Under the pieces are notes generated by a model that saw nothing but the letters and a program-made list of their open reading frames with translations, was not told the origin of the DNA and searched no databases. Position numbers and translations under genes: made by a program. A stretch of 38,178 nucleotides of DNA from Tepidiphilus succinatimandens (GTDB lineage Bacteria; Pseudomonadota; Gammaproteobacteria; Burkholderiales; Rhodocyclaceae). The DNA lies in assembly GCF_006503695.1 (NCBI RefSeq), contig NZ_SBIK01000019.1, forward strand, positions 1-38,178, written 5' to 3'. Positions 31,648 to 38,178 of this stretch are shown one piece after another. Position 1 is the stretch's first letter. Each line of letters starts with the position of its first letter.

Positions 31648-31777
31648 GTGCGTCCGCTGGACGGGGAAACCCGTCTGGCGGGGCAGCAACACGTGGGATT
31701 CCGACCGGATTGACGTGATTTCGGCCTTCGAACCGCGAAATCACGAGGGTTCGGCGGGTTGTTCAGACCTTCCTTAA

Positions 31778-31830
31778 CGGTAGCCAACTCCCGTCTTTTC
31801 GGTAACCAACCCCCGTCCTAACGGTAACCG
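31778..31830. repeat. Iteron-like direct repeats with 22-bp spacing
   Basis: CGGTAGCCAACTCCCGTC at 31778, CGGTAACCAACCCCCGTC at 31800 and a partial CGGTAACCG at 31822 start exactly 22 bp apart, two helical turns. Such phased repeats typify binding sites of replication or partition proteins on plasmids. Two and a half copies only, and no Rep gene is nearby. Confidence 0.6.
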
Positions 31831-31865
31831 GAGGTGTTGGAAAACTCATTACAGGACAAAGACTT

Positions 31866-32456
31866 ATGTCGATTGTTCCGGCTCCATCCAAGATCATCCA
31901 TAAGGATGATCCACTCGGCGCGGCCTTCGTCCGCTGCGCGGCCGAGGCCTTGCCTTCCTTCAGGACACCAAAAGAGACAAGGGCCGGGAAGGGCACGTGT
32001 AATCTGTTAGCACCTCCACCGAGGGGCGGCTCAACACCCGTGTCGCCGTTGACTGTCCGGCCCCTGGGCGGCGTGGCAGATGCATGTTTTGTCTGTGAAT
32101 CGAGAGGCCGCTGGAATCTGCCGAACGGCCCCTTTCCTTTTGGTGCCCATCGCGACCGCGCGCAGGCCATGTTGCGCGAATATGTGCGATTCCATGCGAC
32201 GAAGCGCGAACGTACGCGACGAAACGCGATGATGCGCGAAGACGTGCGATTGATCGTCGATTCGCGCGTCGATCGCGAAAGATCGCATAAGTTCGCAGTG
32301 AGCTTTGACGGCAAGATGTGTGTTGTACCGGTACGCGCAAGCACGCACCGGCTCAACACCGCCCCTTACTCGCCTGCGGCTCGACGGCATCCTACTCTGC
32401 GAGGCGCACCGACGCTGCCGCGGCTTGGGGCAGAAACAGGGGCACGAAGGACATGA
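31866..32456 (+). CDS. Dubious ORF over the repeat region
   Basis: The 196-codon frame begins at ATG 31866 with a weak AGGA upstream. It ends with TGA at 32454, overlapping the ATG of the next gene (ATGA). The middle and C-terminal parts are Arg-, Pro- and Gly-rich. From about residue 100 the peptide repeats every 10 residues (MLREYVRFHA, TKRERTRRNA, MMREDVRLIV), an effect of the 10-bp DNA repeat below it. Both strands are open here. It may be a real small gene of satellite or phage origin, but DNA-level function looks more likely. Confidence 0.3.
   Translation: MSIVPAPSKIIHKDDPLGAAFVRCAAEALPSFRTPKETRAGKGTCNLLAPPPRGGSTPVSPLTVRPLGGVADACFVCESRGRWNLPNGPFPFGAHRDRAQAMLREYVRFHATKRERTRRNAMMREDVRLIVDSRVDRERSHKFAVSFDGKMCVVPVRASTHRLNTAPYSPAARRHPTLRGAPTLPRLGAETGARRT
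32171..32300. repeat. Helically phased decamer array with strand switch
   Basis: Eight consecutive 10-bp units from 32171 to 32250 each end in [A/G][C/T]GCGA[A/C/T]; examples are GCGCGAA, GTGCGAT, ATGCGAC and ACGCGAT. GCGA starts at 32176, 32186 and so on to 32246 without slippage. After 32260 the inverted word TCGC recurs at 32262, 32273, 32283 and 32293. All sites would face one side of the helix. This suggests an extended nucleoprotein binding site such as a partition centromere, replication origin or oriT accessory region. It lies 150-280 bases upstream of a relaxosome-type gene. Confidence 0.75.
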
Positions 32457-32797
32457 AGGAAGGGGACAGGCTGGCCGCGAAGGGGCGGGGCAAGCGGCCA
32501 CGGGGGATGCGGCTAGAGGTATGGGTGACGCCCGAAGAGCGGGCCAAGATAGCCACTCGGGCTGCCGAGGCCGGGCTTTCGGTTTCGGCCTACATGCGGG
32601 CGGCAGGGCTGAATCACCCGGTCCGCTCTGTCCTTGACCTGACGGCCGTGGCTGACCTGGTAAGGGTCAACGGCGACCTGGGGCGGGTTGCCGGGCTACT
32701 GAAGCTTTGGCTCGCCAAGAAGCGAGGGCGGGGCGCGCGGACAACAAACGCCTTCATCATTGCCTCCTTGACCCGATCAAGGTTTGTCCCGCAGTAG
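32453..32797 (+). CDS. TraJ-like relaxosome accessory protein (IncP/MOBP type)
   Basis: A 114-residue RHH-type DNA-binding protein. RLEVWVTPEERAKIATRAAE and GLSVSAYMRAAG form the DNA-binding part. LVRVNGDLGRVAGLLKLWLA matches the signature NGDLGRLGGLLKLWL of RP4 TraJ, which binds oriT beside nic and recruits the relaxase. The last 25 residues (KKRGRGARTTNAF and on) do not follow the family, so the C-terminus may have been changed by the downstream insertion. The usual neighbour, the TraI relaxase, is absent and a restriction-modification cassette lies there instead. Confidence 0.82.
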   Translation: MKEGDRLAAKGRGKRPRGMRLEVWVTPEERAKIATRAAEAGLSVSAYMRAAGLNHPVRSVLDLTAVADLVRVNGDLGRVAGLLKLWLAKKRGRGARTTNAFIIASLTRSRFVPQ

Positions 32798-32869
32798 CTC
32801 CGGATGATCATCTGCTAGTACTTGCGCATAGGTAAGACGTTTTCGAGCACCAACGATGTGGGTCACCAC

Positions 32870-32905
32870 TTGCCGTTGTGCACCACTATGGTGTATAGTG
32901 GTGCA
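32870..32905 (+). promoter_or_regulatory. Promoter and palindromic operator of the restriction-modification operon
   Basis: TTGCCG (32870-32875), 18 bases and TATAGT (32894-32899) form the promoter. A perfect 11-bp inverted repeat, TGCACCACTAT and ATAGTGGTGCA with a 5-base loop (32879-32905), covers the spacer and -10. It ends 22 bases before the RHH gene, an ideal site for autoregulation by that protein. Confidence 0.75.
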
Positions 32906-32927
32906 TATTGATGCAAAATGACCCGCC

Positions 32928-33125
32928 ATGCAAGATTTCACCAATACTAGCGACGACAAGACCGCACACCGCCTGTCCGTCAGTCTCACGGCGGAGCAGC
33001 ATCGCCAACTGAACGAGATTGCCCGCAAGAACCGGGTATCGGTGGCATGGGTCATTCGTGAAGCGATTGACCGCCTGCTGAAAGATGACATGCCGCTACT
33101 TCATGTTCGTGTGGGGAAAGAATGA
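32928..33125 (+). CDS. Ribbon-helix-helix regulator of the restriction-modification operon
   Basis: A 65-residue RHH protein (HRLSVSLTAEQHRQLNEIAR, then SVAWVIREAIDRLL), CopG/Arc-like. It overlaps the methyltransferase gene by 4 bases (ATGA), and a perfect palindrome covers its promoter. It probably represses the operon and so times methyltransferase and nuclease synthesis, a job done by helix-turn-helix C proteins in many other systems. No toxin partner is visible, so an antitoxin role is unlikely. Confidence 0.85.
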   Translation: MQDFTNTSDDKTAHRLSVSLTAEQHRQLNEIARKNRVSVAWVIREAIDRLLKDDMPLLHVRVGKE

Positions 33126-34873
33126 CAACCGGTCACACTAAAGCGCGCAATAGTACGCGCAAGGGCGCTTCTCTTGGTATCACTCCGCGTGGTCGATTTG
33201 CTGATTTGGATGAGGATAAGCTGCGGGGCGGTTACTACACCTCGCCGACTGTTGCCGATTGGCTATGCGCCTGGGCAATCCAGTCTGCTGGCGACGCCGT
33301 GTTGGAGCCAAGCTGCGGTAATGGCGTTTTCCTTGAAGCAGCAGTGCGCCGCCTCCGCTCCCTGGGCGCCACGCCTGCCAAGATCGCACGCCAGCTACGT
33401 GGCGTCGAGATTATCGCCCATGAAGCAAAAGCAGCCGCTGAACGTCTCCGCTCCGAACTCGGAAAGTCGGCCGAGAAAGTTGTCCATAATTCCGATTTTT
33501 TCGCGTGGTGGCAGGAGACTGATCAACCAGCTTTCGATGCCATTATCGGCAACCCGCCGTTCATTCGCTACCAGTCGTTTCCGGAACCACATCGCACCCT
33601 CGCCATGGCGATCATGGGGGAGCAAGGGCTAACGCCAAATCGTCTGACCAATATTTGGGTGCCATTTGTCGTGGCTGCGACCGCCAGCTTGAAGCCCGGT
33701 GGTCGCCTTGCGCTCGTTCTGCCGGCGGAAATCCTACAAGTAACCTACGCGGCGCAGCTTCGGTCTTATCTGACAGACCATTTTGAACGCATCGATGTGA
33801 TCGCCTGCAATGAACTGTTCTTCGAGAATGCCGAACAGGAAGTTGTGTTGCTTCTAGCGGATGGAGCGCTGGCATCCGCATCTGAAGATAACACCTGCCA
33901 AGTCGCATTGACGGCGGTTCAGACGGTCGCTGAGATCACAGAGGTCGAGCCTAGCCTGGTGCTGAAACAGGCGGAGCCCAAGGTTATCCGGCATGACAGC
34001 GAGAAGTGGCTGAAGTACTTCCTCGACAATCGGCAGATTGCGTTCATGCGCGAGCTGCGCGACGCAGCAATCACGACACCTATGTCCTCGTATGCCAGTA
34101 TCGACGTTGGTGTCGTCACAGGGAAGAACGAGTTTTTCGTGCTTTCATCCGAACAGGTAGAGGAGTTGGGGCTTGAAGGCTACACGACGCCCTTGGTGTC
34201 CCGCTCTGCCCAGCTCAAGGGTAGCACAATCAGCAAGGCCGACTGGCAATCCCTCGCGGCCAGGGGTGATCGCGTTCACCTACTCAACATCTCAAAGGCG
34301 CAAGCCGGCAAGCTCAGTGCAAAACTTCGCCGGTACATCGAGGAAGGCGAGCGAAAGAACTTTCATAGGGGATACAAGTGCTCGATCCGTGATCCTTGGT
34401 ATCTGGTGCCCTCTGTATGGGTACCGGACGGTTTTGCTTTTCGGCAGATTTACGATTTTCCGCGCATGGTACTGAATGCTTCGGGAGCCACGTCCACCGA
34501 CACGATCCACCGGATACGAAGCCATGGCGCAGACCCGGAGCGGGTCATTGCCAACACGTACACCTGGCTCACGGCGGCGTCAGCCGAGATCGAAGGCCGG
34601 AGTTATGGCGGCGGTGTGCTGGAGCTTGAGCCAACAGAAGCCGAGCGGCTGCTGATGCCAGCGCAGCTCAACGGGGCGATGCCGCTTAAGGAAGTGGACC
34701 AGCTTGTCCGCGCCGGTCGGCTGGACGATGTTCTTGAAGAAAACGCAAAGATTATCCTGCGCGGGCATATGGGCCTGTCGGTCGCGGAATGCAACCTCTT
34801 GAAGAGCGTCTGGACACAGATGCGGGACCGGCGGAACTCTCGCCGTCGCAGCGGGCGGAAAGGTGCAGCATGA
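33122..34873 (+). CDS. N6-adenine DNA methyltransferase
   Basis: A 583-residue SAM-dependent DNA methyltransferase of the Eco57I/TaqI-like group. The order is motif X (GGYYTSPTVADW, about residue 36), motif I (VLEPSCGNGVFL, residues 60-71) and motif IV (GNPPF, Asn144 to Phe147). The NPPF form is typical of N6-adenine methylation. The C-terminal half (about 300-540) would be the target recognition domain. It is linked by ATGA overlaps to the RHH gene before and the type IIG gene after. It probably protects the site cut by the next enzyme, perhaps modifying the strand that the fused enzyme leaves unmodified. Confidence 0.93.
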   Translation: MTTGHTKARNSTRKGASLGITPRGRFADLDEDKLRGGYYTSPTVADWLCAWAIQSAGDAVLEPSCGNGVFLEAAVRRLRSLGATPAKIARQLRGVEIIAHEAKAAAERLRSELGKSAEKVVHNSDFFAWWQETDQPAFDAIIGNPPFIRYQSFPEPHRTLAMAIMGEQGLTPNRLTNIWVPFVVAATASLKPGGRLALVLPAEILQVTYAAQLRSYLTDHFERIDVIACNELFFENAEQEVVLLLADGALASASEDNTCQVALTAVQTVAEITEVEPSLVLKQAEPKVIRHDSEKWLKYFLDNRQIAFMRELRDAAITTPMSSYASIDVGVVTGKNEFFVLSSEQVEELGLEGYTTPLVSRSAQLKGSTISKADWQSLAARGDRVHLLNISKAQAGKLSAKLRRYIEEGERKNFHRGYKCSIRDPWYLVPSVWVPDGFAFRQIYDFPRMVLNASGATSTDTIHRIRSHGADPERVIANTYTWLTAASAEIEGRSYGGGVLELEPTEAERLLMPAQLNGAMPLKEVDQLVRAGRLDDVLEENAKIILRGHMGLSVAECNLLKSVWTQMRDRRNSRRRSGRKGAA

Positions 34874-37800
34874 CGGTCGTTAGCCCCAAGGATGCTGCCC
34901 GCCTCAAGGTGGCTGATCTGGTCCGGAAATTTCGCCGCAACGAAGCCGATTACCTCCGACCAGCCTATAACGAGACGCAGGCCCGCACCGACTTCATCAC
35001 ACCACTGCTCGCGGCCTTTGGGTGGGACGTCCACAATGCAGCCGGCCAACCGCTTGGGCTTCGGGAAGTGATTGAAGAGGCGACGGTTGAAGTCGGAGAG
35101 GAAAGGCTTTCCAAGAAACCGGATTACGAGCTTCGTCTTGCCCGGCAGCGTAAGCTGTTTGTCGAAGCAAAGAAGCCGAGTGTGCGTATCGACCGCAACC
35201 GCGAAGCGGCGTTTCAAACGCGACGCTACGGGTACTCGGCCAGCCTACCCATCGCGATCCTGACCAATTTTCATCAGCTGGCGGTCTATGATTGCCGGCC
35301 GTCTCCAAACCTCACAGACGAAGCGCATGTCGCGCGCATCCTGCTGGTCAGATACGACGAGTTTGAGGCGCGTTTTGACGAGTTGTGGCCGCTTCTGTCG
35401 CGCGAGGCAGTATATTCTGGCGACTTTGACCGGCGATTCTCCGTCGATGTGACCCGGCAGGGCGCTAATCAATTTGACGACTATTTCCTCCGCCAGGTGC
35501 GATCGTGGCGCGAGCGGCTGGCGCGAGATATTCACCGGCAAGTCCCCGGCCTTTCCCCGATAGAGCTGACCTATGCGGTACAGCTGTTCCTGTCGCGGAT
35601 CGTGTTCCTGCGCATCTGCGAGGATCGCGATATCGAGCGATACGAGACGCTGCGCGGCTTGGCCGCCGGCAACAGTTTCGATGCTCTTATGGCGGAGCTG
35701 CGCCGTGCCGACGCTTTCTATGACTCTGGCCTGTTTCGGCTGCTCGATGATGCGCGGCTCGGCATTCGCATCAGCGATGACGTGCTGAGCGGCATCATCA
35801 ACGAGCTGTATTACCCGCAGAGTCCCTACACCTTCGCGGTCGTGGAAACCGAAGTCCTAGGGGAAATCTACGAACAGTTCCTAGGCGAGACCATAACGAT
35901 CGATGGTCATGGGAACGTCGAGATCGTCAGCAAACCGGAAGTGCGGGACAGCGGCGGCGTCGTGCCGACTCCACGCTACATCGTTGATGCCATCGTGCAG
36001 CGCACGCTTAGCCCTAAGCTGGCCGGAAAGTCTCCCGCCGATCTGGAGTCTTTCACGGTCGCTGACATCTGCTGCGGTTCGGGAATTTTCCTTCTATCGG
36101 CTTTCGAGTTTCTGACCGATCACTACCTCTCCTGGTACCTCGCCAACGATCGTACCAGCTATGTTGGCCGGACGATCTATGAGGCAGCAGCAGGGCAGTG
36201 GCGCCTGACCTTCGAGGAAAAGCGCCGCATCCTGCTGGCGCATATTCGCGGCGTCGATATCGACGCGAACGCGGTTGAAGTCGCCCGGTTCAGCCTCCTC
36301 CTGAAGTTGATCGAAGATGAGAGTGAAGCCGACCTGCGCGACTATGTAAATCGGACGGGCACGCCAGCGCTGCCGGACCTGAGTGGAACGCTGCGGGCGG
36401 GCAACAGTCTCGTCAGTCAGGCGGAGTGGACCGCCGCTAGAGGCAGTATGCCCGCGCGGATTCTGGAGCAGGTCAATCCGTTCTCCTGGGCCGACGAGTT
36501 TCCGACAGAACATGCGCGCGGCGGCTTCGATGTGATCGTTGGCAACCCGCCCTATATCCGCATCCAGAACATGCAGGCCTATTCGCCGGAGGAAGCCGCT
36601 TTCTATCGATCTGCCCGCTCCCCCTATACCACGGCGAAACAAGATAACTTTGACAAGTATGCGCTGTTCATTGAGCGCTCGCTGTCGCTCGTGCGGCCGG
36701 ACGGCCGGTTGGGCTTCATCGTTCCGCACAAGTTCATGACGATCCAGGCAGGCAGGGCGCTCCGGCGGCTGGTGACGACGGGCCAACCGCTCGAAGAGAT
36801 CGTGCACTTTGGCGTGCAGCAGGTATTCGGGCGCATGGCCACCAACTACACCTGTATCCTGATCCTTGACCGGCAAGGCAGAGACCATGTGGCTGTAGAG
36901 CGGGTGGAAACCTTGGATTCCTGGCGGTATGGCACGCCAGGGCCGAGAAGCATCATGCCGGCCGCCGAGCTTACAGATGACCCGTGGCAGTTTGCCGATG
37001 CCGATACGCGCGCGCTGTTTGACCGCGTCCGTGCGGCCTGTGGCCGTGAGCTCGGTGACGCAGCGGAGATCTTCGTTGGTGTCCAGACAAGCGCCGATGA
37101 TATCTATATCTTCCGGGCCGCGGATGAGACGCCGCAGACAGTGACGCTCCGGTGGAATGGCCGCGATTGGCCGATCGAGCGCGGCATACTGCGCCCCTGC
37201 CTACTCGACGTCACCCTGTATCCCTACGCACGGGCTGAAGCGAACGCGTGGCTGATTTTCCCATATGAGATCGTCAACGGAGCTAGGACGACGGCGCGGC
37301 TTATTCAGCCTGCGGAGATGGCGCAGCGCTTTCCTCTCTGTCTGGCCTATCTGACGGCGCGCCGAGCCGAACTGGAACGACGCAATATTGTCGGCGGCTC
37401 GGCGGCTACGCGCCAGTTCTATCAGTTTGGACGATCACAGAGCCTGACAAAATTTAACAGTCCGAAAATCATCCTTCCGATCCTGTCGCGCGAAGCGCGC
37501 TATGCCTACGACGACAACAACATCATGATGACGGGGGGCGGAAACGGCCCCTACTATCTGATCCGGCCGCGCGAGGGTGCGCCGGAGACGAATTTCTTCC
37601 TGATGGCCGTCCTGCATCACCCTTTAAGTGAAGCGATAGTGCGCACGCATACCAGCTCCTTCCGGGGTGGATATTATTCGCACGGCAAGCAGTTCATTGA
37701 GCATTTGCCAATTCCATCCGCGACGCCGGCAGAGCGGGCGGATATCGAAGCGCTCGTCGCGCAGCTGATTGCCGCAAATGATGCTGCTCAAGCCGCTCGG

Positions 37801-37935
37801 GTGCCGCATCAAAGGATTCTGCATGAGCGTCACGCGACTGCGCTGCGCGACCAGGTTGAAGGGCGCGTAAGCCGACTGTTTGGGCTTTCGGCGGCGGATA
37901 TCGCGTTGGCGAAAGCTGTACCGATCCCAGCATGA
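34870..37935 (+). CDS. Type IIG restriction-modification enzyme (Eco57I-like)
   Basis: A 1021-residue single-chain enzyme. The N-terminal PD-(D/E)xK nuclease has Pro84-Asp85 and Glu99-Ala-Lys101 (KKPDYELRL, FVEAKKPSV). A helical connector follows at about 200-370. The methyltransferase core has VADICCGSGIF (motif I, Asp399 to Gly405) and GNPPYI (Asn559 to Tyr562). A C-terminal specificity domain (about 700-1000) contains FNSPKIILPIL and SFRGGYYSHGKQFIEHLPIP. The frame is open to 34789, but the ATG at 34870 overlapping the previous stop (ATGA) is the natural start. It would cut DNA of incoming competitors or of cells losing the element. All key residues are present, so it should be active. Confidence 0.93.
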   Translation: MTVVSPKDAARLKVADLVRKFRRNEADYLRPAYNETQARTDFITPLLAAFGWDVHNAAGQPLGLREVIEEATVEVGEERLSKKPDYELRLARQRKLFVEAKKPSVRIDRNREAAFQTRRYGYSASLPIAILTNFHQLAVYDCRPSPNLTDEAHVARILLVRYDEFEARFDELWPLLSREAVYSGDFDRRFSVDVTRQGANQFDDYFLRQVRSWRERLARDIHRQVPGLSPIELTYAVQLFLSRIVFLRICEDRDIERYETLRGLAAGNSFDALMAELRRADAFYDSGLFRLLDDARLGIRISDDVLSGIINELYYPQSPYTFAVVETEVLGEIYEQFLGETITIDGHGNVEIVSKPEVRDSGGVVPTPRYIVDAIVQRTLSPKLAGKSPADLESFTVADICCGSGIFLLSAFEFLTDHYLSWYLANDRTSYVGRTIYEAAAGQWRLTFEEKRRILLAHIRGVDIDANAVEVARFSLLLKLIEDESEADLRDYVNRTGTPALPDLSGTLRAGNSLVSQAEWTAARGSMPARILEQVNPFSWADEFPTEHARGGFDVIVGNPPYIRIQNMQAYSPEEAAFYRSARSPYTTAKQDNFDKYALFIERSLSLVRPDGRLGFIVPHKFMTIQAGRALRRLVTTGQPLEEIVHFGVQQVFGRMATNYTCILILDRQGRDHVAVERVETLDSWRYGTPGPRSIMPAAELTDDPWQFADADTRALFDRVRAACGRELGDAAEIFVGVQTSADDIYIFRAADETPQTVTLRWNGRDWPIERGILRPCLLDVTLYPYARAEANAWLIFPYEIVNGARTTARLIQPAEMAQRFPLCLAYLTARRAELERRNIVGGSAATRQFYQFGRSQSLTKFNSPKIILPILSREARYAYDDNNIMMTGGGNGPYYLIRPREGAPETNFFLMAVLHHPLSEAIVRTHTSSFRGGYYSHGKQFIEHLPIPSATPAERADIEALVAQLIAANDAAQAARVPHQRILHERHATALRDQVEGRVSRLFGLSAADIALAKAVPIPA

Positions 37936-38111
37936 CCGAAGGGCGAGACCGCCCTGACGAACGGCAAACAAAAGCAAAAGCGACTGGAAGGAGCCACTGT
38001 TCCGTGCATCTCTTGGGAACCTCGATCAACCCCCGTTTTCCGGGGAATTTGGGGTGAAGCAGACTCTTCATGACATTCGGCACTGAATTCCACTCGATTT
38101 CCCCCCGTTTT

Positions 38112-38145
38112 GGCCGCTCGTTGCGGCCTCGTGCCCCGGTTTTTT
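38112..38145 (+). terminator. Possible terminator after the restriction-modification operon
   Basis: GGCCGC-TCGTT-GCGGCC (38112-38128) is a perfect stem, with a TTTTTT run at 38140-38145 some 11 bases later. Another hairpin CCCCG-TTTTC-CGGGG lies at 38031-38045. The last 243 bases hold no gene that I can support. Confidence 0.3.
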
Positions 38146-38178
38146 CCTGCCCACGGCCGCTTTGGGCACACTGCGGCC

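Noticed and set aside
32171..32300. CRISPR-like array
   Set aside because: Units are 10 bp without spacers of 25-40 bp, and no cas genes are present.
32300..32452. Possible IncP-type nic site (ATCCTAC near 32390)
   Set aside because: The known core is ATCCTGC with a neighbouring inverted repeat; the match is incomplete and no IR of the right kind flanks it.

Overview
The window is a GC-rich proteobacterial conjugative element (plasmid or integrative conjugative element) built around an F-type (MPF-F) type IV secretion system. No chromosomal housekeeping gene is present. Gene order (traD, DUF4400 gene, lytic transglycosylase, traA, traL, traE, traK, traB, dsbC, traV, traC, trbI, traF, traH, traG) resembles SXT/GGI-like elements more than the F plasmid. 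The host is probably a beta- or gammaproteobacterium. Neither relaxase nor integrase is inside the window, so the element type cannot be settled.

Layout. (1) 1-650: C-terminus of an IS200/IS605-type tnpB with its structured right end, then a small exported protein. (2) 658-16938: the transfer region on the plus strand, mostly with overlapping or nearly touching genes. A second, truncated copy of the tnpB tail and right end sits between traC and trbI, and IS605-like hairpins sit between traH and traG. I find no traW, traU, trbC or traN. (3) 16939-23393: a complete Tn3-family transposon with identical 38-bp inverted repeats and a TGGTT target duplication, inserted in traG. It carries tnpA, an MntA/HepT (MNT/HEPN) toxin-antitoxin pair, a cupin protein, three unknown genes and tnpR. 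Deleting it with one TGGTT copy restores an in-frame 1149-residue TraG. (4) 23399-25592: the rest of traG.

(5) 25596-27055, minus strand: an unknown multispanning membrane protein downstream of a VapBC toxin-antitoxin pair and convergent with traG. (6) 27056-29420: a divergent promoter pair, a probable structured leader RNA with long-range pairing, then a phage-like operon with Bro-N and KilA-N domain proteins. (7) 29420-31503: a lipoprotein, a cysteine-rich small protein and a 454-residue exported coiled-coil protein, ended by an IS5-family transposase fragment. (8) 31778-32797: iteron-like 22-bp repeats, an unusual array of decamers phased at 10 bp that switches strand, and a TraJ-like (IncP type) relaxosome accessory protein. 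This looks like an origin or oriT-type region. (9) 32870-37935: an RHH regulator with a palindromic operator, an adenine methyltransferase and a single-chain type IIG restriction-modification enzyme, each joined by ATGA overlaps. (10) The last 243 bases show only hairpins.

Together the genes describe a transfer apparatus that is probably inactive now because traG is interrupted. It is surrounded by stabilising modules (two toxin-antitoxin pairs and a restriction-modification system) and by traces of at least four kinds of mobile DNA. All assignments come from reading the sequence; no database search was run.
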